This document shows positions 51,778-59,972 of a stretch of 64,000 nucleotides of DNA, piece after piece. Under the pieces are notes generated by a model. It saw only the letters and a program-made list of their open reading frames with translations. It was not told the origin of the DNA and did no database searches. Each line of letters starts with the position of its first letter. Position 1 is the stretch's first letter. The position numbers and the translations under genes are program-made. This stretch comes from DASRHT01 sp035650355 (GTDB lineage Bacteria; Chloroflexota; Ktedonobacteria; Ktedonobacterales; Ktedonobacteraceae): positions 1 through 64,000 of the forward strand of contig DASRHT010000029.1 in the NCBI GenBank assembly GCA_035650355.1, written 5' to 3'.

Positions 51778-54030
51778 GTGGGAAACGAAGAACAGCCGCC
51801 TCTGCCAGAGCAGGGGCAATTAGAGCAACAAAAGTATTATAGCTGGCAATACGACCAAGATAGTATGCAAGAGGCGTCACCGCATTCTCCTGTCGTGCCG
51901 CCAACGCCATCACGCCTGTTTCTGCCAGCTCAGCCGCCGCAATCGCCGCTGCCCCCGCAGCTCTCGCCATCTCCTCATTGGCCGCCTCGTGCGCAGGAGC
52001 CTATCCAGGATATGGGAACATCGCTGGGTTATGGGCAGGGGATGGAGTATCAGTATTTTGATGCTCCCCAGCCATCTCAGCCGATACCACAGTTGCGCCA
52101 GCAGCGATTGCAGCAGTTACGTGAGGACCGGATGCGCCGCCAACAACGACGTATGCAGCCAGATGCAACAACGTTAATACCGTGGGGACGGAAGGGGGCG
52201 AAGAAATCGCCGATGCCTCCAGCGCCCCTCTCGTCTTTGAAGCTCCCTTCTTCTCCTGCATCGCCACTGGCTCCTTCAGCGCAATGGTCGCCTGCGGCTT
52301 CTCTGCCCGTCCAACCTGCATCCACCGGCGGCCTCGTATCAGCCGCTGAGCCAGCGCAGGATACGGGGATGATTCAGCAGGTTCGTATCGGGAGAGCTGC
52401 TCTGGTCCTGACTGGAGCATTTATCGCCAGTCGCATACTGGGGCTGTTACGCTCTTCACTGTTTACTTATGTCTTTGGTGCAGGTCACACTTCAGATGCA
52501 TACTTGCAGGCATTTCTTATTCCCGATCTCATCTTTAACATCGTTGCCGGTGGGGCTCTTAGCTCGGCCTTCATCCCTGTTTTCACCACCTATATGATCG
52601 GCGAAAACGACCGGAAGACGGCCTGGCATATCGCAAGCTCCGCTTTGAATCTGGCTCTGGCCATAATGATGGGGTTGGCGCTGATCGCGATTCTGTTCGC
52701 GCGACAACTCGTGCCGCTTTACAACCCTGGCATCCATGATCCCGGCCAACTGGATCTGATTGCGTCACTGACCCGCATCATGCTGCTACAATCGGTTGCA
52801 CTGGGGGGCGGGGTCATAGTGACCGCCGTATTGAATGCCCAGCAGGATTTCCGTTTGCCCGCCATTGGCACCGTGCTCTATAATGTTGGTTTGATCATTG
52901 GCTTACTCCCAGGCATCTTTCTGGCTTTCGGTGGCCATCACGATGATACCTTTGCCGTTTATGGCGCCACCTGGGGCGTTGTGTTAGGGGCGATATTACA
53001 GGTGGCTATCCAGGTGCCCGGCCTCTTTAAAGTCGGCATGCGTTATACGCCCTCGTTCGATTGGCGCCATCCTGGCGTGATCCAGATAGGGCGCCAGATG
53101 ATTCCTCGTATTGTGAATGCTGCCATGCTTTACGTCTCGACTTTCGTTGATCGCGGCCTGATCCAACTCCTGGCGGTAGTTGTGGTGGCAGGGAAAACTG
53201 ATGGCTTGATTTCGCAGTACTATTATGCGTTGCAACTTCTCCTGTTACCGCTCGGCATTTTTGGTATGGCCGTATCGACGGCAGCTTTCCCAACATTATC
53301 AGAGAATGTAGCAAGAGGGCGGCTGGATCGCGTACGCAGTACTATCCTGGAGACGCTGCGTAGCATTCTTTTTATGTCGATTCCTTCGAGCGTCGGCCTG
53401 ATCGTCCTGGGTTTTCCTATCATCCAGGTGCTATTCCAGCATGGCCGCTATACGTTGGGCGATGCCTATTCGACGGCGGTGCCTCTGGCCTTTTTTGCTG
53501 TAGGGCTAACTGGCCTTGCTGCGGTAGAAATTTTGACACGTTCATTTTATGCTATGCGTGATAGTACCACACCGGTGATTGTCAGCGTAGGGCAGTTCGT
53601 TTTCAAGATTGCGTTGAGCCTGGTGCTGATCAATGTCGCCGTGTGGGGCGCGCAATGGGGCCTGGGCGCGCTCGCGCTTTCCACATCTATTGCCGGGCTG
53701 GCCGAAGCTGCTATCCTGCTCTGGCTACTCCATCAGCGCCTGGGTGGTTTGCAACTGCGCAACACCGCTATGTTTATTGGACGTGTCACGCTGGCGGCGG
53801 TCGCGATGGGGGTTGGTCTGCTTATTGTGCGCTTTGTGCTTGATCGCATCCTTGTGACGACCAATGAACAGGCCCTGGGGGTGATAGGTGCGTTTATGGC
53901 GCTGATAAAGTTGTTGCTTGAGCTGTTTGTCGGGGTGGTTATCTATATTCGCGGCGCTCGTATGCTGGGTATTGAGGAATTGGGGCCGGTCAAGCGCGTC
54001 CTGGACCGGCTGAAATTATCCTGGATATAG
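51778..54030 (+). CDS. murJ: MurJ/MviN lipid II flippase with long N-terminal extension
   Basis: A 750-residue protein. Residues ~1-205 are low-complexity Pro/Gln/Ser with a basic patch (RQQRRMQPDATTLIPWGRKG). Residues ~210-750 are a MurJ core of about 14 helices: GAFIASRILGLLRSSLFTYV, FGAGHTSDAYLQAFLIPDLI, GGALSSAFIPVF, MLLQSVALGGGVIVTAVLNA, FGMAVSTAAFPTLSE and FYAMRDSTTPV. It moves lipid-linked peptidoglycan precursors across the membrane; typical MurJ is ~510 residues. GTG 51778 is the start. hom follows 15 bases downstream. Confidence 0.93.
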   Translation: MGNEEQPPLPEQGQLEQQKYYSWQYDQDSMQEASPHSPVVPPTPSRLFLPAQPPQSPLPPQLSPSPHWPPRAQEPIQDMGTSLGYGQGMEYQYFDAPQPSQPIPQLRQQRLQQLREDRMRRQQRRMQPDATTLIPWGRKGAKKSPMPPAPLSSLKLPSSPASPLAPSAQWSPAASLPVQPASTGGLVSAAEPAQDTGMIQQVRIGRAALVLTGAFIASRILGLLRSSLFTYVFGAGHTSDAYLQAFLIPDLIFNIVAGGALSSAFIPVFTTYMIGENDRKTAWHIASSALNLALAIMMGLALIAILFARQLVPLYNPGIHDPGQLDLIASLTRIMLLQSVALGGGVIVTAVLNAQQDFRLPAIGTVLYNVGLIIGLLPGIFLAFGGHHDDTFAVYGATWGVVLGAILQVAIQVPGLFKVGMRYTPSFDWRHPGVIQIGRQMIPRIVNAAMLYVSTFVDRGLIQLLAVVVVAGKTDGLISQYYYALQLLLLPLGIFGMAVSTAAFPTLSENVARGRLDRVRSTILETLRSILFMSIPSSVGLIVLGFPIIQVLFQHGRYTLGDAYSTAVPLAFFAVGLTGLAAVEILTRSFYAMRDSTTPVIVSVGQFVFKIALSLVLINVAVWGAQWGLGALALSTSIAGLAEAAILLWLLHQRLGGLQLRNTAMFIGRVTLAAVAMGVGLLIVRFVLDRILVTTNEQALGVIGAFMALIKLLLELFVGVVIYIRGARMLGIEELGPVKRVLDRLKLSWI

Positions 54031-54045
54031 AGTCAGGGGCTGGCA

Positions 54046-55086
54046 ATGAAACATCTGCGACTTGCTCTCATCGGTTTTGGGGTGGTGGGCCAGGGGTTGG
54101 CAGAACTGCTCTCCACGAAAAAAGATCTGTTGCGGCGGCATTACGACCTTGAGGTGACGCTTGTCAGCGTTGCAAATGCCCGCTCCGGCCTGATTTACCG
54201 CGAGGTCGGGCTGGACATTGCTGCCCTTCTGGATTTGGCGGCACAGCGAAGATCTCTGACCGAGTATCCCGATGTAAAGCACTGGGCCAATGTGCTGGAG
54301 GGGATAAAAGCCATAGAAGCGGATATGCTGGCGGAGGTGACGCTTACCAATCTGCACGATGGAGAGCCGGGCATGAGCCATATTCGTGCTGCGCTTGCTA
54401 AGGGTATGCATGTCATTACCGCGAATAAGGGACCCGCTGCTCTGGCTGCGCGCGAACTATTAGCATTAGCGCAACAAAACGGGGTGCAGTTGCGCATGGA
54501 GGCGACGGTGATGGCGGGTACCCCTGTTCTGAGCACCGTTTGTCAGGGCATGGCAGGCGCGCGCGTGCGCTCCATTCGTGGCATCCTCAACGGCACGTCT
54601 AATTATATACTGAGCGCGATGGCGAACGGGCGCGATTATGCCGAAGTGCTGGCGGAGGCTCAGTCGCTGGGGTATGCCGAGGCGGACCCCACCGCCGATG
54701 TCGAAGGCTACGACGCCGTGGCTAAAATACTGATCCTGGCCTCGCTGGTTTTTGGGCATACCCTCAAGCCTGATCAGGTGTTGCGTCGCGGCATTACGTC
54801 GATCTCTCAAGAGCAAATGCGCGCGGCCCAGCACGAGGGGAAGCGCATCAAGCTAATTGCCTCATTGCAGCCGGTTGAAGACCTTGATGAGATCCCTCTG
54901 GAAGCTCGTGTTGAGCCGGTGGCCTTGCCAGAGCATGATCCATTAGCTCGCGTCGATGGAGTGATGAATGGTATTACCTTTCAGACAGACACGCTCTCTC
55001 AAGTTACCATCATCGGCCCCGGAGCTGGCAAGCTCCAGACGGGCCAGGGGCTATTGGCAGATTTAATTGCTATTGCCGGCAGTTAA
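54046..55086 (+). CDS. hom: Homoserine dehydrogenase
   Basis: A 346-residue enzyme: NAD(P) motif ALIGFGVVGQGLAELL (8-23), ITANKGPAALAARELL, ATVMAGTPVLS, RGILNGTSNYILS (~180), and the catalytic region YAEADPTADVEGYDAVAKI. It reduces aspartate semialdehyde to homoserine in Thr/Met synthesis. The C-terminal ACT domain of long Hom proteins is absent, so it is likely not feedback-controlled in the usual way. It sits 15 bases after murJ, probably in one transcript, an unusual pairing. Confidence 0.94.
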   Translation: MKHLRLALIGFGVVGQGLAELLSTKKDLLRRHYDLEVTLVSVANARSGLIYREVGLDIAALLDLAAQRRSLTEYPDVKHWANVLEGIKAIEADMLAEVTLTNLHDGEPGMSHIRAALAKGMHVITANKGPAALAARELLALAQQNGVQLRMEATVMAGTPVLSTVCQGMAGARVRSIRGILNGTSNYILSAMANGRDYAEVLAEAQSLGYAEADPTADVEGYDAVAKILILASLVFGHTLKPDQVLRRGITSISQEQMRAAQHEGKRIKLIASLQPVEDLDEIPLEARVEPVALPEHDPLARVDGVMNGITFQTDTLSQVTIIGPGAGKLQTGQGLLADLIAIAGS

Positions 55087-55101
55087 AGCAAGAGGTAAAT
55101 G

Positions 55102-55144
55102 GAGAGGATGGTATACCCTCACATTTTTTCTTCGGCATCCTCTC
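55102..55144. terminator. Terminator hairpin at the end of hom
   Basis: GAGAGGATG (55102-55110) pairs with CATCCTCTC (55136-55144), with a 25-base loop containing T6. It overlaps the 3' end of the convergent ferritin-like gene. Confidence 0.5.
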
Positions 55145-55439
55145 CGCGCTCGGCATTAGCTATAATGTCTCCGCTCTTGAAAAGAATGCTTTGAGCGGCC
55201 ACTCGCCACTTGGGATGACGTCTGAGCAGAAGCTCCAGATCCATTGAGAAATGCAAAAATTCCTCTTCCTGAGCATGTTGCATAATGCGCTTTGCTTCCT
55301 CGTCCTGTTCAACCGAAATACGCTGCTCGTACCAGTTGATAGCCTCGCACTCCTCATTGAGTGAAGCAATGATGCGGGCAAAGGTTCGCGTCTGCTGTGA
55401 TAGCTCGTTTGCCGGTTCGTGATACTGTTCGAATCCCAT
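55119..55439 (-). CDS. EncFtn-like ferritin-fold protein
   Basis: A 106-residue two-helix protein matching encapsulated ferritin (EncFtn): SLNEECEAINWYEQRISV then EEEFLHFSMDLELLLRR. The metal residues of the Rhodospirillum rubrum protein (two Glu in the first helix, an Glu-x2-His pair in the second) align with the E-x2-E and E-x2-H here. EncFtn forms decamers with ferroxidase activity. The C-terminus ends EDAEEKM and lacks an obvious encapsulin-loading peptide, and no shell gene is in the window. AGAAGGG lies before ATG 55439. Confidence 0.75.
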   Translation of the reverse strand: MGFEQYHEPANELSQQTRTFARIIASLNEECEAINWYEQRISVEQDEEAKRIMQHAQEEEFLHFSMDLELLLRRHPKWRVAAQSILFKSGDIIANAERGEDAEEKM

Positions 55440-55626
55440 GAAGAAAAAACCCTTCTTTTAGTTTGTTCTCTTGTACATATAGATAGATAGATAGATAAAA
55501 ATGACGTGTCAGAGCAAGCAATCCATAAACCATGCCTCCAAATATGACTTACTCCTCTGTCTGTAGGAAAATATGTTCCTATGGTATCATATAGATACAG
55601 ATAAAACAATGCTTCGGGAGTAATGT

Positions 55627-55803
55627 CAGGGCTTTTCCGTGTTCGTCATGCTCACAGAGCGAAGCCCTGCTCGCAAGAGGAGAGAGGTGCAGGCAACGCC
55701 GCGTCGCGGCGTTGCCTGCACCTCTCTCCTCTTGCCCTGCGCCCCGTTGGGGGCGCGAATCCCGTCGGCAGGAGGGAGAGGAGAGGAACACGGAAAAGCC
55801 CTG
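55627..55803. mobile_element. MITE copy E (10 bp target duplication, nested hairpin)
   Basis: A 177 bp element with 17 bp perfect terminal repeats (55627-55643 and 55787-55803; CAGGGCTTTTCCGTGTT on the left), flanked by GGAGTAATGT on both sides (55617-55626 and 55804-55813). It contains a perfect 30 bp hairpin (55673-55702 with 55706-55735, loop GTC). Compared with copy D, the ~64 bp hairpin is an insertion flanked by CCCTGC (55665-55670 and 55735-55740). Confidence 0.9.
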
Positions 55804-55836
55804 GGAGTAATGTGCTTGATTATAACAGAGATTTTG

Positions 55837-57222
55837 CTATTTTTTAAGGGGGGAAGAACTTTCTCTCTCGGGAACGACAAACCTTATGCGCACATTGCCA
55901 AAATAGAGGATGTCTCCATGGTGCAGGATCTCAGACCGAAATGGCTCAAGCACCAGGTCGCGCAGGCGCGTTTTATTGCGGCTCTTGAGGTCCTCGATGT
56001 AAAAAAACGCTTCCTCGAAGCGGATGCGCGCATGCTGGCGTGACACCATCATTTTCTTATCAGGTCCACTCAAATCAATATCAGGCGTATAATTCCGCTT
56101 GGGATCGGAGCGCCCCACAATGACTGTTTTGCGAGTAATAGCGAAGCGTTGCGTTTCTTCTCCCGCTTGCTCATAGCAGAGATAGGCCAGCGTATCAGTT
56201 TCTGTGGGAGGATTGGAGGCCAGCGCATCTAACTGGTACTGTAAAAGCGCGTTTTTTTCGATCTGCGTGGCCTGCTGCGCAATGTCGCGCTCTATTGGCG
56301 GCATCTCGTTAGTCAGCCCCGCTACATGTATCGTCTGATTGTCCTCTCGCGCTTGCCTGTCGTTGGAAGGATGATGTGCGGGAACTGCCAGCGTTTCCAG
56401 GGCATGCAGCAGCGAGGAGGTATCCGAGAAACGTTGTGCAGGCTCCTTTGCCATCATTCGGTCAACCAGTGTTTGCAGTGATGAGGGAGTATCGTGCTTG
56501 AACTGCGCCATGCGTGGCAAAGGGCTACTTGTCTGCATCACCCCTGTTTCTGCCTGGTTCCGTCCCACGAAGGGTAATCGACCGGTAATCATTGTGAACA
56601 GGAGCAGGCCGACCTGATAAATGTCGCTCCACGGGCCGATCTGCCCGCCATTAATATATTCGGGTGGGGCATAACGAGAATCAAGGGTGCTAATATCACT
56701 GTTGTGCTGGTCATTCTTATAGCCAATGCTATTGAGCAGCGACCTTAGCCCGATATCATCGATTTGTGTACGGTCAGTGATGCCGTCTGAGTCAACGGTG
56801 ATGAGTTGTGGGCGAAGGTCGAGCCCTGTGATTCCCTTTTGGTGCAATGCCTGTAATCCCTGCGTAATCTGTTGGGTCAGAGTGAGGGCGCGCTGGATAT
56901 CGATATTCTCGTTATCCAGCACATGCTGCAATGTGATGCCCCGTGGCGAGGCGGTTGCGATGTAGGCTCGCGTTCCTTCAATGCCCCAATCGAAGACCTG
57001 GAGTACATAAGGTGATATTACCTGGCGTCGTGACGCGAGGGCATTTAGCCGGGTAGATACCAGATCTTGTGGAGCCGTTGCAGGGATTTCTATAATAGAG
57101 AGCCCCACAACATCGCTGGTGTTCCGGTTGTAAGCTGTACATATCGTCAGTATTTCGCTGCTCGCGATCACCTGGCCCACGCGATAGACGCCACCGACCA
57201 ACCGTGCATCGCGCTGTGGCAT
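55837..57222 (-). CDS. Pseudokinase with C-terminal FHA domain
   Basis: A 461-residue protein. Residues ~8-290 follow the Ser/Thr kinase fold: GQVIASSEIL in place of the Gly loop, GLSIIEI where the VAIK Lys should be (no Lys), GLDLRPQLI for HRDLKPxN, DDIGLRS for DFG, then an intact APPEYINGGQIGPWSDIYQVG. Loss of Lys, Asn and DFG argues for a pseudokinase. Residues ~360-455 are FHA: TVIVGRSDP, SRQHARIRFE, FYIEDLKSRNKTRL, phosphothreonine-binding. It probably acts as a signalling scaffold. AGGGGGG lies before ATG 57222. Confidence 0.85.
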   Translation of the reverse strand: MPQRDARLVGGVYRVGQVIASSEILTICTAYNRNTSDVVGLSIIEIPATAPQDLVSTRLNALASRRQVISPYVLQVFDWGIEGTRAYIATASPRGITLQHVLDNENIDIQRALTLTQQITQGLQALHQKGITGLDLRPQLITVDSDGITDRTQIDDIGLRSLLNSIGYKNDQHNSDISTLDSRYAPPEYINGGQIGPWSDIYQVGLLLFTMITGRLPFVGRNQAETGVMQTSSPLPRMAQFKHDTPSSLQTLVDRMMAKEPAQRFSDTSSLLHALETLAVPAHHPSNDRQAREDNQTIHVAGLTNEMPPIERDIAQQATQIEKNALLQYQLDALASNPPTETDTLAYLCYEQAGEETQRFAITRKTVIVGRSDPKRNYTPDIDLSGPDKKMMVSRQHARIRFEEAFFYIEDLKSRNKTRLRDLVLEPFRSEILHHGDILYFGNVRIRFVVPERESSSPLKK

Positions 57223-57266
57223 GCGGCGTACCCCCCTGTTCCAACAATCTATATCATCCAGCTTGT

Positions 57267-58544
57267 TTAGTTGTACAAGTGTTGATTAATGTAGTCAATA
57301 ATCCCTTTCCAGTTGCCATTAGCAGGCTGGAGGATATATTGCCCGTCGCTTGATGTGCCATCCTGTAACACATTCTGGTTGCTCAAGCCTATATGGGCGG
57401 TGTGAGGATCATTGAGGTCCATTTTCATGGCGAACTCTGTCAGATCAGCCAGAGACATATTGGTGTAGATGGTATGTTGCAGAGCATTCATCGCATTGAA
57501 GAGGTTGGGCCAGGTTGACATCTGTTTGACTTTGGCTAGAGCCGCTTTGATGATGATCTGCTGGCGTGCAGAGCGGGCAAAATCAGTGCCTTCTGCCAGA
57601 TTGTCGAGCACCTCGCGGGCGCGAGCATAGCGGATGGCTGTCTCTCCATCCATGTGCTGATTGCCCTTATTGAAGTGAACGGTAATCCAGCTCGCATCAA
57701 TAGCCGGGTCATCATTTTTCGGGTACTTCGCGGTGAAAGCATCGGGGACGTAGACATCGACGCCACCAATAGAATCGATCAATTCGCGGAAGCCAGTAAA
57801 ATTGATGGTCAACCAGTATTTCACGTTCTGACCGGTAACCAGCGATATTTTAGCTGCGGCTGCATCTCCACCCACTGCTGGCTGCTGCCCATTGTTAGAG
57901 GCAAGCTCGTAGATAGAGTTGAGTTTGGTATAATTGCCTGAGTTTGGCGGATACTGAATCCACAAATCGCGTGGAACAGAGATGAGCGTCGTGTGATGAT
58001 TTTGTGGCATCAGGCTGATGACCATCATCGAGTCCGTGAGATTAGCTCCATCGTGGCCGCTCCCACCATAGCCCATCACCAGCAGATCGGTGCGGTCGCT
58101 GGTCCCCATATAGCCTGTTTGTGTGCTCAGAGGCGACTGCGTGGAGATAGCGGAGCCAAAAGCCAGAACGCGCTGCGCCGTTGTCAGGGTGAAGCCTCCA
58201 ACAATACAGGCGAGCACTATCACGATCAGCATTGTGATCAGGCAGCCCTTCCCTCTGCGTCGAGGGCCGCGCCTTGATCTTCCACGACCTGCTGGCTGCG
58301 GCGCTTGATAGTAGGGATACGGGTTAGCATTGGGCGCAACTTGCTGTGCCCGGTTGGGATAAACGGTGGCTTGCTCTGCCGGATCGGGCTGTTGAACATA
58401 TTGATAAGGGCGGCGCTGCGACTGTCCCGACTGATTTTTAAAACTGCCGAGCACCAGCTTGCCCTGTTGATTTTGACCTTGATAAGACGATGGCCGGACT
58501 GGTAATGTTGGTTCGTCATCTGGATTTATATAGTTATTTGACAT
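57267..58544 (-). CDS. LytR-CpsA-Psr (LCP) family glycopolymer ligase
   Basis: A 425-residue protein. Residues 1-100 are cytoplasmic, Pro/Gln-rich and end in an Arg-rich patch (GRGRSRRGPRRRGKG). One membrane helix follows (~102-122). The extracellular LCP domain shows DRTDLLVMGYGG, NLTDSMMVIS, LISVPRDLWIQYP, KLNSIYE, INFTGFRELIDSIGGVDVYV and AIRYARARE. LCP proteins attach teichoic-acid or polysaccharide polymers to peptidoglycan. AGAAGGA lies before ATG 58544. The pseudokinase gene follows on the same strand 44 bases on. Confidence 0.93.
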   Translation of the reverse strand: MSNNYINPDDEPTLPVRPSSYQGQNQQGKLVLGSFKNQSGQSQRRPYQYVQQPDPAEQATVYPNRAQQVAPNANPYPYYQAPQPAGRGRSRRGPRRRGKGCLITMLIVIVLACIVGGFTLTTAQRVLAFGSAISTQSPLSTQTGYMGTSDRTDLLVMGYGGSGHDGANLTDSMMVISLMPQNHHTTLISVPRDLWIQYPPNSGNYTKLNSIYELASNNGQQPAVGGDAAAAKISLVTGQNVKYWLTINFTGFRELIDSIGGVDVYVPDAFTAKYPKNDDPAIDASWITVHFNKGNQHMDGETAIRYARAREVLDNLAEGTDFARSARQQIIIKAALAKVKQMSTWPNLFNAMNALQHTIYTNMSLADLTEFAMKMDLNDPHTAHIGLSNQNVLQDGTSSDGQYILQPANGNWKGIIDYINQHLYN

Positions 58545-58684
58545 TGAGAATCCTTCTCCCAGATAGAAAGCACAATCATCGTGCGCTGCTATGATATATG
58601 TTCAATCCATCTACCTCTGCGCATACCACTTGAAGTTCTTACTCCACTATTACAGACGAACGAAGGAACAGGAAGTTGCATCTC

Positions 58685-59458
58685 TTATTTTTTTGTCCAG
58701 TCGTGCATTACCGTGCGATCCTTGCCGTGGCGCATTGCCACGATCTCGGCCATGATAGCCAGCGCCATCTCTTCCGGCGAAGTTGCGCCAATATTTAGCC
58801 CGATTGGGCCATGAATCTGGGCAAGCTGTTCATCTGTGAGTCCCTGTTTTTTGAGCCGCTCGGCTCGCTCCCCGCTGGTTTTGCGACTGCCAATCGCGCC
58901 CACATAGCCGACGCGGCGCGAGAGCACAACTTTGAGCGTTGGTTCGTCAAACTTCGGATCGTGCGTTAATACCGCTACTGATGTAGACGGATTGAGATCC
59001 ATTTTCTCCAATACTTCATCAGGCCATTCAACGATCAGCTCGTCGGCATGAGGGAAGCGTTCGCGGGTGGCAAAAGCTGCACGCGCGTCGATCACGATCA
59101 CACGATAATTGAGCGTTTTGGCGAATGTGGTAAGAGGGATGGCGATATGGCCCGCGCCGACGATGATGAGCGATGGGGGAGGTGGGAAGCCTTCGATGAA
59201 CACCTCAAAGGGCTGTCGTTCCGTTGCTCCTTCAATGGTATATGTGTGTGTATTGGCATCTCCGGTCCAGATTGCCCGCTCGGCGTCCTGGATGACTATA
59301 CCTTCAAGCGTTGCATCGCCGAGCGTCCCATGAGCAGTTTTATCAGGAAACACCAGCAGTTTCGCTCCCACCTGCTCAGGACCACGCACAACCGTTGCCA
59401 GCGCCACACCTTTCTCTTTTCCCAACTGGTCTTTTAGTTCTTCATATAGACTGCTCAT
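58685..59458 (-). CDS. XdhC-family protein with Rossmann domain
   Basis: A 257-residue XdhC/CoxI protein. The N-terminal XdhC_CoxI region (1-85) is degenerate, lacking the Cys-containing GGCVE motif. The C-terminal Rossmann domain is clear: SLIIVGAGHIAIPLTTFAK, VIVIDARAAFATRERFP, VAVLTHDPKFDEPTL, YVGAIGSRKT and HGPIGLNIGATSPEEMALAI. XdhC proteins deliver sulfurated molybdenum cofactor to xanthine-dehydrogenase-type enzymes. The missing Cys motif is carried by the separate small gene 140 bases upstream. Confidence 0.9.
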   Translation of the reverse strand: MSSLYEELKDQLGKEKGVALATVVRGPEQVGAKLLVFPDKTAHGTLGDATLEGIVIQDAERAIWTGDANTHTYTIEGATERQPFEVFIEGFPPPPSLIIVGAGHIAIPLTTFAKTLNYRVIVIDARAAFATRERFPHADELIVEWPDEVLEKMDLNPSTSVAVLTHDPKFDEPTLKVVLSRRVGYVGAIGSRKTSGERAERLKKQGLTDEQLAQIHGPIGLNIGATSPEEMALAIMAEIVAMRHGKDRTVMHDWTKK

Positions 59459-59485
59459 GATGACGATCCTCTCCTATTTAAAACA

Positions 59486-59559
59486 GGGCAGGCGCAAGGC
59501 CGTGCCCCTACAGAATATTGTTCGCCCATTCAGGTAGGGGCAATCCCTTGCGGTTGCCC
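59486..59559. repeat. GTAGGGGC repeat, copies 3 and 4 facing each other
   Basis: A minus-strand copy (59486-59511) and a plus-strand copy (59534-59559, GTAGGGGCAATCCCTTGCGG...) face outward from a 22-base spacer, giving an imperfect 26 bp inverted repeat. It lies between the two xdhC-type genes. Confidence 0.7.
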
Positions 59560-59597
59560 AGCCTTGCACCATTGTGCCCCATTCCCACAGCGAATTG

Positions 59598-59915
59598 TTA
59601 CCAGTCAAGCCGTTCGACGAAGACGTGGATGGTGCCGCCGCAGGCCAGACCGATCTGCTCGATGTTGTCTTCTTCGGTGATGCCGAATTCGAGCATCTGC
59701 GGTTTCCCGCTTTTGATCACCTCCATAGCTGCATGGACGACGGCGGGTTCGACGCATCCTCCGCTCACCGAACCTGCCAGCTCGCCGCTCTCGCTCACCG
59801 CCAGCTTGGCTCCCGGCCTGCGAGGCGCGGAGCCAGCCATGCTTACCACGGTAGCAATCGCAACCTGTTCGCCTTGAGTGCGCCATTTCTCTATATCAGG
59901 TAATATATCGCGCAT
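59598..59915 (-). CDS. Small XdhC/CoxI N-terminal-domain protein
   Basis: A 105-residue single XdhC_CoxI domain: EQVAIATVVSMAGSAPRRPGAKLAV, the Cys motif SVSGGCVEPAVV (~50), and QIGLACGGTIHVFVE (~90). It corresponds to the half that is degenerate in the neighbouring 257-residue protein, so the two probably act as one split cofactor-maturation factor. AGAGGAA lies before ATG 59915. Part of the cox-type gene run. Confidence 0.88.
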   Translation of the reverse strand: MRDILPDIEKWRTQGEQVAIATVVSMAGSAPRRPGAKLAVSESGELAGSVSGGCVEPAVVHAAMEVIKSGKPQMLEFGITEEDNIEQIGLACGGTIHVFVERLDW

Positions 59916-59972
59916 CGTGTTCCTCTGCTTTCTGCGTCAGTCGCGTCAAAAAAGATAGTGCTTCTTGCTCTA

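Noticed and set aside
55119..55439. Classical ferritin, Dps or rubrerythrin
   Set aside because: Only two helices and a single E-x2-H are present; the length and order fit EncFtn.
55623..56043. Frames crossing MITE copy E
   Set aside because: The hairpin insert is GC-rich and open in several frames by chance; both strands read near-identical peptides because of the palindrome.
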